From: Pseudomonas sp.
Lineage (GTDB): Bacteria > Pseudomonadota > Gammaproteobacteria > Pseudomonadales > Pseudomonadaceae
Reading direction: 5' to 3'
Assembly (NCBI RefSeq): GCF_028293835.1
Contig: NZ_JAQGNX010000144.1
Span: 1-64,000 of the forward strand
Length of the DNA stretch: 64,000 nucleotides
The notes beneath the pieces were generated by a model that saw only the letters and a program-made list of their open reading frames with translations, did no database searches and was not told the DNA's origin. Positions 25,263-34,135 of the stretch are shown piece by piece. A program made the position numbers and the translations under genes. Each line of letters opens with the position of its first letter. The stretch's first letter is position 1.

Positions 25263-27890
25263 TCATGCTGGGACCGGTTTGGAAAGCCTATACAACAAGG
25301 CGGGAAGGAAGACAAAAGTCGAGAGCAAAACGGCAAACAGACTGAGCAGCAGCATCATCCCCATACTCGCCGTACCCGGATGGCGGGCGATGGCCAGGCT
25401 GCCGAACGCAGTGCCGGTGGTCAACGCTGAAAACAGGATGGCGCGGGCGGTGGCTGACCCGATGAACTGACGCATGCCGGTTCGCCAATTCATGACGAAG
25501 TAGACGTTGAACGATACGCCGACGCCGAGCAACAGCGGCAACGCGATGATATTAGCAAAGTTGATCGAGACCCCAAGCGCCCGCGCCAACAGGGCAGTCA
25601 GCAAGGCTGACATCAGCAGCGTGGCCATCACCAAAAGGACATCACGGACCCTTCGCAAGACCATTATCAGCACCGCAGCGATGGCCAGGGTGGCGTAAAC
25701 CGCCGCGTGGGCAAACGCCTGCAGGATCGTGTCGGCCGACATCACGGTATCGAGCGCCGGGCCCACGGCCTGTGGCGCTACCGCCTGAACCGCTTGAACA
25801 AATGCACGCAGTCCCGCACTACTTTGCACCTGATCGCTTGGCGTTATTTGAACCCGCACACGGCCGTCGGCAGTGAACCAGTCTCGGGCAAGGCCGTCCG
25901 GCAGGCTTTTGCGAGTGATGGGCTGAGCCGACAGTGAATCGTTTAGCCGCTTTAACGTGTCCGGCAAAAACCGCGACAACGACAGGTCGGCCGCCATCAG
26001 GGCACCGTCCGGCGCCTGGGCCAGTTGACCCAGGGACGTACCGATATCCAGTAACGGGGAGTTGGGCTTTAACATGTTGGAGATACTGGAAATTGCAGCG
26101 CTGGTTTCGCTGGCGACCCTGCGTAACTCCGCGACGGTCGCGGGTGGCTTGAGTTCATGGGGGGCCAGCACTGAATACATCAGGTCCAGTGCCTGCTTGA
26201 GTTGCTCCAGTTTGTCGGGCTGATCGTCCGGAATAAAATCGGCACCGGAAACCACCTGCGCCACTTCTGGCAGCCCGGCAATTCGTGCCGCGAGCGCCCT
26301 GGCGTCAGGCAGATCGGCAGCAAGTACGTTCAGGGTGAAGGGGTGGGTGTTCGGGTCTCCCATCAGGGAGGTCAGGGTCTGCATCGCTTCCGTGTCCTGG
26401 CGTTTGGTATGCAGCGGATTCGCGTCGAAAGGCAGGGTCAATGCGCTCCAGAGTCCCGCAAACGCCAACAGCACAAACACGCAAAATACCCCCAGGGCGT
26501 TGCGTGACAGCCAACCGTCGACCCAAGCCCCTCCCGGCAATGCCACTTCGCCACGAGGCCGGCTATGTGCCAGTACACTTAGCAGCGCGGGCAGTACCGT
26601 CAACGTACACACCAGGGCTAGCAGCATCCCGATACCCGCAATCATCCCAAGCTCGGCCATACCGCTAAATGAGGTGGGAGCGAATGCCAAAAAACCGCAC
26701 GCAGTCGCCAGGGCGGCTAGGCCGATCTGCCCGCCCACCTCATTACCGGTCCGCTGCAGCACGTCGGCGACTTTATGCTCCTGGCGCTGCAGGCTGCTGA
26801 AACGCACGGCAAACTGGATACCAAAATCGACTGCCAGGCCGATGAACAACACCGCGAACGCCACCGACACCAGGTTCAGACGGCCAACAGCAAACGCGGC
26901 AAAGCCCAGGGTGTAAATCAAACCCAACACCAGGGTCAGCATTACCGACAGCATCAATCGCCACGAGCGTAGCGCGAGAAATAGTAGAAAGACCACGAGC
27001 ACAGCGCTACCTGCTGCGATGGGCAGCGCCCGATCTGTCAGTGATTGAAACTCCTCGTCTGACAGCGGTACCGAACCGGTGTAATTGATTTTGACCCGGC
27101 CAGCCCGCACATCAGGCAGATTTGCGGCGATTTTCAGCATCGCTTCGGTTGCGGCCTGCCCGGGTTCAAGGGCGCCGTGATCAAGGATTGGATGAATCAG
27201 CAGCAGCGCCTGACCGCCGTCGTGACCTGGGACGTTCGGCGTGAGCAGCGCCTGCCAGGACAGTGGCGGAGCGTTGTTAGCCAGTGCACCGCTCAACGTC
27301 GCCTCGATGTTGCCAAGCGCCGGGTCATAGTCGGACAGGTCCATGCCGAAGCTCACTGCCTGCACCATCATCCCCAGCGCGGTGAATAAGCCTCTGGCCG
27401 CGGGGTCACGGGCCAACGGCTCAAGTAGCTGCCCGGCCTTCAACATGCTGTCGATGGTGTTAGACAGCTCATCGGCGGACAGTAACAACAAGCCTTCGTG
27501 GTCAAAAAAGCGACTGATGCCAGGCGTAGTCACTGAGCGAAAGTGCTCTGGGTCGGCTACCAGCGCATGGGTCAGCGCTAGCGCCGTTTCCCGGGTTTCT
27601 TCTTCAGTCGGCCCCCGCACCACCACCGTCAAGGTGTCGCTGAACTGTGGGAATAGCGCGGCAAAGGCAAGGCTTTGCTGACGCCATGGCAGGTGCTCGG
27701 AAAACAGATGGTCCGAGTCAGTGTCAATGCTGAGGTCACGCACAGCCTCCCCTAGACTGAGCGCGGCCAGTAGCACCGCCAACAGCAGCGTAATAAAGGG
27801 ATGACGAGCGCTGGAGTTCACCAGCCAACGGATGCTTGGATGCGCAACCGACGGTGAAGGCAACTGAATGTCGAGGTTGAATTTCACCAT
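25263..27890 (-). CDS. hpnN: Hopanoid transporter HpnN (RND/MMPL superfamily)
   Basis: This 875-residue inner-membrane RND-type protein has a first helix near residue 40, a periplasmic domain (about 60-280), a membrane bundle with the sterol-sensing-like stretch VAFAVLFIGLAVDFGIQF near 345-362, and a repeat of this layout in the second half ending FVFLPALLYRL. HpnN moves hopanoids from the inner to the outer membrane in Rhodopseudomonas and Burkholderia. It is 3' of hpnG with a 7-base overlap and 5' of the MlaA-like gene, so transport genes are coupled to biosynthesis. Start ATG at 27890. Confidence 0.9.
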   Translation of the reverse strand: MVKFNLDIQLPSPSVAHPSIRWLVNSSARHPFITLLLAVLLAALSLGEAVRDLSIDTDSDHLFSEHLPWRQQSLAFAALFPQFSDTLTVVVRGPTEEETRETALALTHALVADPEHFRSVTTPGISRFFDHEGLLLLSADELSNTIDSMLKAGQLLEPLARDPAARGLFTALGMMVQAVSFGMDLSDYDPALGNIEATLSGALANNAPPLSWQALLTPNVPGHDGGQALLLIHPILDHGALEPGQAATEAMLKIAANLPDVRAGRVKINYTGSVPLSDEEFQSLTDRALPIAAGSAVLVVFLLFLALRSWRLMLSVMLTLVLGLIYTLGFAAFAVGRLNLVSVAFAVLFIGLAVDFGIQFAVRFSSLQRQEHKVADVLQRTGNEVGGQIGLAALATACGFLAFAPTSFSGMAELGMIAGIGMLLALVCTLTVLPALLSVLAHSRPRGEVALPGGAWVDGWLSRNALGVFCVFVLLAFAGLWSALTLPFDANPLHTKRQDTEAMQTLTSLMGDPNTHPFTLNVLAADLPDARALAARIAGLPEVAQVVSGADFIPDDQPDKLEQLKQALDLMYSVLAPHELKPPATVAELRRVASETSAAISSISNMLKPNSPLLDIGTSLGQLAQAPDGALMAADLSLSRFLPDTLKRLNDSLSAQPITRKSLPDGLARDWFTADGRVRVQITPSDQVQSSAGLRAFVQAVQAVAPQAVGPALDTVMSADTILQAFAHAAVYATLAIAAVLIMVLRRVRDVLLVMATLLMSALLTALLARALGVSINFANIIALPLLLGVGVSFNVYFVMNWRTGMRQFIGSATARAILFSALTTGTAFGSLAIARHPGTASMGMMLLLSLFAVLLSTFVFLPALLYRLSKPVPA

Positions 27891-28630
27891 GCCGCTGTGC
27901 GCTGCAATGCAATGTCTGATTTAAATTCGGTTACAAACGGCGCCGCAGCAGCCAGTGCTGCCACGGCCTTATTCATCTGTGAGGCCAGCCCAGGCAACCG
28001 CGCCAGTATGTGGGGTCGGCGGATTAGCATCCAAACCAATTGCGTCAGTTGGGGGCGACCCCATGAATCAACTGAGCCTAGTAGCCCTTCAGGAACGGCA
28101 TCGTCGTATTCGTCGACAACGGCGCGCAAGGCCAGAAATGGCAAACCGAATTGTGCCGCGACTGCGGCTACCGCAGCGCTTTCCATATCCACCGCCACTG
28201 CTTGGTAATGATGTCGGGCGACCGCCTTTTCGGCTGCGGTGAATAACGGTCTGGATACGCTGAGCAGAGTACCTTCAGGTTCCATGGGCAGCTGGGCGCT
28301 GACCAATCGGCGCTGGAGTTGATGACGCCATGGGACGTCAGCCGAGTAAACCCCACCGAGTTCGTCGAGAATGCGCTGCGGGCAGAACAACGTCCCGCTG
28401 GGTAAACCGCTGTCCAACGCCCCGCTAACGCCAAACGTCATTAGCGCCCTGGCCCCGGCTTTCACTAACGCCAACGCAGCTGTGCCCGCAGCTTCCGCGC
28501 CCATGCCGCTGAGCCACACACAACACCCGTCGTTCACATACACCACGCATTCGGGCTGTACCGAGCGCAGGGTCAACGCCGCAGCCTCTGCTTGCAACGC
28601 CACGACGATACCCATCGTTGTCAGGCCCAT
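27884..28630 (-). CDS. hpnG: Hopanoid-associated phosphorylase HpnG
   Basis: This 248-residue nucleoside-phosphorylase-fold protein has ALMTFGVSGALDSGLPSG near residue 60, VAVDMESAAVAAVAAQFGLP near 148-167, and FLALRAVVDEYDD. HpnG removes adenine from adenosylhopane to give (phospho)ribosylhopane in the step after HpnH. The frame extends 45 codons upstream, but those codons lie inside the shc gene; ATG 28630, two bases after the shc stop, gives the normal family length. An ATG at 28615 is also possible. It overlaps hpnN by 7 bases. Confidence 0.88.
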   Translation of the reverse strand: MGLTTMGIVVALQAEAAALTLRSVQPECVVYVNDGCCVWLSGMGAEAAGTAALALVKAGARALMTFGVSGALDSGLPSGTLFCPQRILDELGGVYSADVPWRHQLQRRLVSAQLPMEPEGTLLSVSRPLFTAAEKAVARHHYQAVAVDMESAAVAAVAAQFGLPFLALRAVVDEYDDAVPEGLLGSVDSWGRPQLTQLVWMLIRRPHILARLPGLASQMNKAVAALAAAAPFVTEFKSDIALQRTAAW

Positions 28631-28632
28631 GG

Positions 28633-30597
28633 TCACGACCTTGACGAGCGCAACAGGTACCGAAAACGAGCCAGCGCGTACAGTGGAAAGTACGCCGCGT
28701 AACCATGGTATTTGAGGTAATAAACCCGAGGAAACCCAGGCGCATTGTGCGACGGATGTGACCAAAGCCCATCCGTTTGCTGGTGGTTAATCAAAAAATC
28801 CACACCGCGACGTACTGAGTCGGACTCGACCTCGCCCATGATCAGTTGGGCCAACACCGCCCACGCGGTGGTATGCGGCGTGCTGACCCCGCCGTTGGTG
28901 CCTGCCAACGCCGGGTCAAGGTAGCTGTCGTTCGTCTCGCCCCAGCCGCCGTCGTCGTGCTGTTTTGCGCGCAGCCAGTCCAGTGACTTGCGCAGGTAAG
29001 GCTGTTGGACATCTTCCCCTGCCAGCACCAATCCCGACAGCGCGCTCCAGGTTCCATAGATGTAATTGCTGCCCCACCGCCCCCACCAACTGCCATCGGT
29101 CTCTTGGCTGGTCCGCAGATAATCGACGCACCGCTGCTGGGCGGCATGGTCTTTGTCCCGCCCCAATATCCCCAGGCAGGCGGCCACTCTTCCCGAAACG
29201 TCTGCCGTCGGTGGATCAAGCAACGCCCCGTGATCGGCAAAGGGGATGGCGTTCAAATAGTAAGAGGTGTTGTCAGCATCAAAGGCCGCAAAGCCTCCGT
29301 TTTTTGATTGCAACGCGAGCATCCAATCGGCAGCGCGATCCGTGTTGAGACGGTGGAGCCCCGGCTGTTCGCGACGTCGATCCACGGCATGCAATAGCGC
29401 CGCAACCAGCGCCGTGTCGTCGATGTCAGGGTAATAGGCATTGGCATATTGAAAGGCCCAGCCACCCGGCGCGGCCCAAGGCGCCCGCGCTGCCCAGTCG
29501 CCGGCGCTGTGCAATTCCTGACGCTGCACCAGCCATTCGCAGGCACGGGTAATCGCAACGTCGGTCTGTCCATCGTCGCCACTGTGGATTAAGGCCATGG
29601 CACCCCAGCCGGTATCCCACACCGGGGAGACGCAGGGCTGGCAATAGGCCGACCCGTCGTCGCGGTGGATTACCAGCTTTTGAATTGAACGCAGGCACGT
29701 CTGCCGCGCCGGATGATTCGCTGGATAGCCCAACAACGTCATGGCCTCGTAGCTGTTGACCATCGGCGGAAAAATGGCGCCGACACCGTCCTCTCCGTTC
29801 ATGCGCGGCAGGATCCAGGCTTCGGCCTTGCGAATTGCGCGGCGACGAAGCGATCTGGGCATCCACCGGTCAAGCCCACGGCACAGTGTGTCGACGCCTA
29901 GGAACAGCCTGTTTAAAACGCCGCCCTTCAGGAAATAATCCCGCTCCAGTTCTGGCGGGGTGACAAACAATTCGCGGATATCGACGCCTTTTGGATTGAC
30001 CGCTTTAGCCTTGAGCGAACAAAGAATAGTCAAGGGCACCAGCGTGGTTCGAGCCCAGTAGGATATTTTTTCGATATGGATGGGTGCCCAACGCGGCAAA
30101 AGCATGATCTCGACTGGCATATACGGGACGGCCCGCCAAGGTACTTGCTGGAACATCGCCAGCAAGATCCGGGTAAAAACATTACTTTTGGCTGCCCCTC
30201 CCAACCCCAGCACCGCCTCACGCGCCTGGCACATATGCGGCGCATTTATATCTTCGCCGGCGATCTTGAGGGCGTAATACGCCTTCACCGTGCCCGAGAT
30301 ATCCATGGCGCCATCCACGTATTGCGACCAGCCACCATGGCCGTCTACCACCTGAACGGCGCGCAAGTAGCGCAGCATTTTGGCCTGTAATGCTTCGTCG
30401 ATCTCATCGGTGAAGTGCATCATCAGGATGTATTCGGCAGTGATCGTGCAGTCGGATTCCAGTTCGAAACACCAATGGCCATCGGCACGTTGTCGCGCCA
30501 GGAGTGCATCCCGTGCACGTTGGATGGCGTGATCCAACTGTGCGTTCGAGTTGCCCTCGGCCACGCCAGGGGCAACGGATGACGAGCGCTCCATCAT
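28633..30597 (-). CDS. shc: Squalene-hopene cyclase
   Basis: This 654-residue triterpene cyclase is of the usual bacterial length. The catalytic acid motif DIDDTA lies at about residues 391-396, and several QW repeats are visible (for example QRADGHW, QSKNGGFAAF, QETDGSWWGRWG, QHDDGGWGE, QQTDGLW). It converts squalene to hopene/hopanol on the inner membrane. I use ATG 30597, which overlaps the stop of the squalene synthase gene (ATGATG); an upstream in-frame ATG at 30648 would add 17 basic residues and lie inside the previous gene. Gene order sqs-shc-hpnG-hpnN puts synthesis, cyclization, side-chain processing and transport on one transcript. Confidence 0.95.
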   Translation of the reverse strand: MMERSSSVAPGVAEGNSNAQLDHAIQRARDALLARQRADGHWCFELESDCTITAEYILMMHFTDEIDEALQAKMLRYLRAVQVVDGHGGWSQYVDGAMDISGTVKAYYALKIAGEDINAPHMCQAREAVLGLGGAAKSNVFTRILLAMFQQVPWRAVPYMPVEIMLLPRWAPIHIEKISYWARTTLVPLTILCSLKAKAVNPKGVDIRELFVTPPELERDYFLKGGVLNRLFLGVDTLCRGLDRWMPRSLRRRAIRKAEAWILPRMNGEDGVGAIFPPMVNSYEAMTLLGYPANHPARQTCLRSIQKLVIHRDDGSAYCQPCVSPVWDTGWGAMALIHSGDDGQTDVAITRACEWLVQRQELHSAGDWAARAPWAAPGGWAFQYANAYYPDIDDTALVAALLHAVDRRREQPGLHRLNTDRAADWMLALQSKNGGFAAFDADNTSYYLNAIPFADHGALLDPPTADVSGRVAACLGILGRDKDHAAQQRCVDYLRTSQETDGSWWGRWGSNYIYGTWSALSGLVLAGEDVQQPYLRKSLDWLRAKQHDDGGWGETNDSYLDPALAGTNGGVSTPHTTAWAVLAQLIMGEVESDSVRRGVDFLINHQQTDGLWSHPSHNAPGFPRVYYLKYHGYAAYFPLYALARFRYLLRSSRS

Positions 30598-31763
30598 GGC
30601 TGCACATCGTCGGTGCCGGTGGCGCCGCGCCCTGTTGAGTCGGTGCAATAGGGCACTGCACTTTTAGGCCACATCAGCGATGACTGAGGTGAGGCGATCC
30701 ATTCTGCGGACAACGGCGTCAGTGGCAGACTGTGCGCAGCTTTTTCAAACAACCAACGCAGAGCCGTGTTGGACTTTTCACTCAACCGGGTGAACGAGAT
30801 AGTAAACGCCACGGCCCTATGGGAAATCTTGACTTGATCCCCTGCGCGAAAATCCAGGTGCTGCTGCAACTTACGCAGCGTCATGACTGCCAGGCCAATG
30901 TTCCACAAGCAAAACCGCCGAAACCCCGAGTGCCTGACAGGGATCATCAGCGTGTAATCCAGCGCCAGCCGCAGGTGCGCATGGGCAACACCGATCAGCT
31001 CCGACATTGCCCCCGCGTAGTTGTCGCCCTGCAGGCCTGCCTGTAACCCCGACAGGTCGACGTCATAGCGGGCGAACACATCCTGCGGCAGCCAGCAAAC
31101 GCCGTGGCTGTAATCTTCCCACTGGTCTTTGAGCACGTTGGTCATCTGCAACCCTTGGCCGAAAGAAACCGCCAGCGGCATCAGCGCCGCGCGCTGGCTG
31201 GCCAATTTCGGATCAAAGTCGATGAGTAACTCAGTCAACATTTCACCCACCACCCCCGCCACGCAGTAGCAATAGCAATCCATGTCACGAAGCGTTTGCA
31301 GCCCCTGCCGACCGACCCTGCGCTGAAAATCGAACATGCCCTGGGACATGATCTTCAGGCAGTTGTTGATCGCTGTCCGTTGGGTGGTTTTCAAGCTGTG
31401 GGTGACCTGCAACACCCGCGGCAGTTGCCGTACCAAGTCGCGCTCGGCCGGGGACGTGGCGCTGGAAAACAGCGGTGCCAGCTCAACCGAGAAACGTTGC
31501 GGGTCACTTCGGCCCATGACGGCATCAATGAATGCATTCTCGTAGTGGCGCTTTTGCTCGATAGAAAAAGCCGGTTCGTCCTCGATGGTGTCGGCGACTC
31601 GGCACAACAAATAGGCATTGGTTACCGCCCGGCGCAATGGCGGCGGCAACTGGGGAATGGTGAGCGCAAAGGTTCTGGACACTTTGGGCAGTATGAGGTT
31701 TTGGTAAGCGTCCGAGTCGCTCAAGGGAACGTTTATTGTAGGTTTCGATTCCAACATTGACAT
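30594..31763 (-). CDS. sqs: Squalene synthase, eukaryotic-type (squalene/phytoene synthase family)
   Basis: This 389-residue prenyltransferase joins two farnesyl diphosphates to presqualene diphosphate and reduces it to squalene. It follows the eukaryotic FDFT1 pattern: KVSRTFALTIPQL, first aspartate-rich motif VADTIEDE (about residues 57-64), YCYCVAGVVGEMLTEL near 168-183, second aspartate motif NVLKDQWED near 210-218, and CWLPQDVF. A C-terminal block RRFCLWNIGLAVMTLRKL matches the conserved section III-V layout of true squalene synthases. No HpnC, HpnD or HpnE gene is present, so this single enzyme can supply shc. Start ATG 31763 has AGGAAGG seven bases upstream; an ATG at 31784 is less likely. 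Confidence 0.85.
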   Translation of the reverse strand: MSMLESKPTINVPLSDSDAYQNLILPKVSRTFALTIPQLPPPLRRAVTNAYLLCRVADTIEDEPAFSIEQKRHYENAFIDAVMGRSDPQRFSVELAPLFSSATSPAERDLVRQLPRVLQVTHSLKTTQRTAINNCLKIMSQGMFDFQRRVGRQGLQTLRDMDCYCYCVAGVVGEMLTELLIDFDPKLASQRAALMPLAVSFGQGLQMTNVLKDQWEDYSHGVCWLPQDVFARYDVDLSGLQAGLQGDNYAGAMSELIGVAHAHLRLALDYTLMIPVRHSGFRRFCLWNIGLAVMTLRKLQQHLDFRAGDQVKISHRAVAFTISFTRLSEKSNTALRWLFEKAAHSLPLTPLSAEWIASPQSSLMWPKSAVPYCTDSTGRGATGTDDVQP

Positions 31764-32105
31764 GCAGTAGCCTTCCTCTTTCAAGAGCCAGGTGCGGTCA
31801 GAGGAGAACGCTTTGGCGACTCGCTCAGCTCGCGTTTCATCGAAAGATCCCTATCGCCGAGCGCGGACTGCATGCGGTAATACACGGCGGCCAGTGGGCG
31901 AAAAACCGACTACCTTCATCCTTCTGGTAGCGCATATACCCGGTCTGGATTGCTTGTTGAAATGAATAATAGTTGAGAAAATCTGGCTCAGATTAACTCA
32001 TCGCGTTTAGAAGCATCTGTACGCCTGCACAGTGGACGATTCAGCACTCGCTGATATGGACCCGTCCCTACCGGTAAATAGTTCAAGAATATTGACGGTG
32101 AAAAC
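31764..32105. other. Divergent promoter region between squalene synthase and hpnA
   Basis: This 342-bp gap separates the leftward sqs-shc-hpnG-hpnN transcript from the rightward hpnA gene and must hold at least two promoters. It has an AT-rich core around 31955-31990 (GAATAATAGTTGAG and neighbours). I see no ORF with family character, no convincing paired -35/-10 and no strong palindrome. Confidence 0.45.
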
Positions 32106-33080
32106 GTGAAAATATTGGTAACGGGAGCCACCGGCTTCGTTGGCTCGGCGGTGGTGCGACGCTTGCTGCGCGACGACCATTACGTGCGGGTCCTGGTGCG
32201 GGCGAACTCCGACCGGCGCAATCTGCAAGATCTCGCGGTGCAGATCGTCGAAGGCGACCTCACTCAGGCGTCATCGTTGCAGCATGCGTGTGACGGTTGT
32301 GACGCGCTGTTCCACGTCGCGGCGGATTATCGACTGTGGGCGCCAATACCCGAGCAACTTTATCAGACCAATGTCGACGGAACGCGAGCCCTGTTAGCCG
32401 CCGCCAGACAAGTCGGTGTGCCTCGTATTGTCTACACCAGCAGCGTCGCAACCTTGGGTCTTCCGGGTGATGGCCGTCCCGGTGACGAAGACACGCCTGT
32501 CGCATTGGGTGACATGGTCGGGCATTACAAGCGCTCCAAGTTTCTCGCCGAAGCACTGGTGAAAGAATTCGCCGACGAGGGTCTGCCGGTGGTGATCGTC
32601 AATCCATCAACCCCCATCGGCCCCCACGACATCAAACCCACCCCCACCGGCCGGATTGTCCGTGATGCGATCGCTGGCCGGCTGCCCGCCTACGTCGATA
32701 CGGGCCTAAATGTAGTGCATGTGGACGACGTCGCCGAGGGGCATTGGTTGGCGTTTCAGCTGGGCGTGGTGGGCGAGCGCTATGTCCTTGGCGGGCAAAA
32801 CCTCAGCTTGCGCGATGTGCTGTTCCAGATCGCCGAGATTGCCGGGCGCTCACCACCCCGCTGGCGATTGCCACACGCGGTGGTTATGCCCGTGGCCCAT
32901 TTGGCCGAAGCCTGGGCACGCTTGACCGGAACTCGGCCAATTGCCACCGTTGAAGAAATCAGGATGTCAAAAAAGAAAATGTTTTTCAGCAGCGCCAAGG
33001 CAGAGCGTGACCTTGGCTATATGCCCCGCCCTGCTCGCTTAGCCCTGGAGGACGCGGTCAAATGGTTCAGCCAACGCTAA
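32106..33080 (+). CDS. hpnA: Hopanoid-associated sugar epimerase-like protein HpnA
   Basis: This 324-residue extended short-chain dehydrogenase has an NAD(P)-binding glycine motif GATGFVG at residues 7-13, VYTSSVATLG near 114-123, the catalytic pair in YKRSK near 139-143, and a C-terminal substrate domain. HpnA is a constant member of hopanoid clusters and is named a sugar epimerase from its fold; its reaction is not established. The start is GTG at 32106 with only a weak ribosome site. It is a lone rightward gene between two leftward hopanoid operons, so probably a single-gene unit. Confidence 0.88.
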   Translation: MKILVTGATGFVGSAVVRRLLRDDHYVRVLVRANSDRRNLQDLAVQIVEGDLTQASSLQHACDGCDALFHVAADYRLWAPIPEQLYQTNVDGTRALLAAARQVGVPRIVYTSSVATLGLPGDGRPGDEDTPVALGDMVGHYKRSKFLAEALVKEFADEGLPVVIVNPSTPIGPHDIKPTPTGRIVRDAIAGRLPAYVDTGLNVVHVDDVAEGHWLAFQLGVVGERYVLGGQNLSLRDVLFQIAEIAGRSPPRWRLPHAVVMPVAHLAEAWARLTGTRPIATVEEIRMSKKKMFFSSAKAERDLGYMPRPARLALEDAVKWFSQR

Positions 33081-33148
33081 GCGTTACGCCTGCGTTGATA
33101 CCTCTGTAGCCCATTTTGTCCAACTATTTGGGGGCAGTTCATTAGGTT

Positions 33149-34135
33149 TTAAACCAACCGCAACGTTCGCTGCCTCATCTCCACCCATTGCCAGGAGATC
33201 AGCGCGGGCACGCCAAACCCCACCTCGCGCAGGCGTTTTACCAGGGACAGCGCAAGGCTGGCGTCGGCGGGTAAGCCGATCAGGCCGCCGAACAGGATCA
33301 TGCCGCCTTCCTGAACGCCCAGGCCCGCCGGTACGATGAAGATGATATTACGCAGCGCCTGTGTTACCGCCTCCAGGGCGATGGCCTGACCGATGCTCAC
33401 CGAGTACCCGAGCATTTTTAGCCCAAACCAGGTTTCGAGGGTGCCCAGCAGAAACCCGCCAAGCTGCCAGGCACCTGCACCGAGCAGGCGTAACGGCTGC
33501 GCGCTCAGCGCCCGAATATCCTGGTCCAGGCGCGACCCATTGATTAGCTCGGTTAACCGTGTCTGCCCACCCATTATTTTTTCGGCGACCCGCTCTACGC
33601 GCGAAAACACCTGACCGTGGCGCAGCAACAACAACAGTCCAATCGGCAGCGGCAGGCTGGCCACCAAGGCGATCAGCACCGAGTCCAACGCGTTTACCTC
33701 ATGGGTCAGCACGATCAGCAAACCGATGCCCAACGCAGTGAACACGTATTGATTGATCAGGGTCAGCAGCACTTCGATGATTACGCTGGCGGCTGCCGCA
33801 GCAGCGTCGATGCCGCGCTGTTTGACCAGGCGGATGCCAACAATTTCCCCGCCGATGTTAGCCACCGGCAGTAACCGGCTGCAGGCTTCGCGAACCGTCG
33901 CAATCCAAAACAGCACCCACACCCCAGCACGATGTTCAGGGTCGCGAGGGGCCAGCAACAAGCGCCAGCCCAAGACGTCGAGCAGTAACGGCAGCGCGTG
34001 CAGTGGCAACAGCCAAAGCAGCGCCCAACCGGCATGATTGAAAGTCTCAACAATTGCTGCGCGGTCTTGATGCATCACAATCAGGATGATCGCCGCCAGC
34101 CCCAGTAGACCGGCCAGATAAGTGAGGTATTTCAT
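33149..34135 (-). CDS. hpnL: Hopanoid-associated integral membrane protein HpnL
   Basis: This 328-residue membrane protein has about eight helices and belongs to the lysylphosphatidylglycerol-synthase transmembrane fold (UPF0104). Family stretches are GWALLWLLPLHALPLLLDVLGWRLLL cut into short blocks near residues 30-55, LPVANIGGEIVGIRL near 91-105, and VPAGLGVQEGGMILFGGL near 252-269. The role of HpnL is not settled; a flippase or glycolipid-anchoring role is proposed for the fold. I use ATG 34135, which overlaps the hpnK stop by 4 bases; 43 further in-frame codons upstream lie inside hpnK and lack the family pattern. Confidence 0.85.
   Translation of the reverse strand: MKYLTYLAGLLGLAAIILIVMHQDRAAIVETFNHAGWALLWLLPLHALPLLLDVLGWRLLLAPRDPEHRAGVWVLFWIATVREACSRLLPVANIGGEIVGIRLVKQRGIDAAAAAASVIIEVLLTLINQYVFTALGIGLLIVLTHEVNALDSVLIALVASLPLPIGLLLLLRHGQVFSRVERVAEKIMGGQTRLTELINGSRLDQDIRALSAQPLRLLGAGAWQLGGFLLGTLETWFGLKMLGYSVSIGQAIALEAVTQALRNIIFIVPAGLGVQEGGMILFGGLIGLPADASLALSLVKRLREVGFGVPALISWQWVEMRQRTLRLV

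Noticed and set aside
25000..31000. Long antisense open frames across hpnN and shc as overlapping genes
   Set aside because: They are side effects of high GC codon positions in the real genes; none shows a family motif or a ribosome site.
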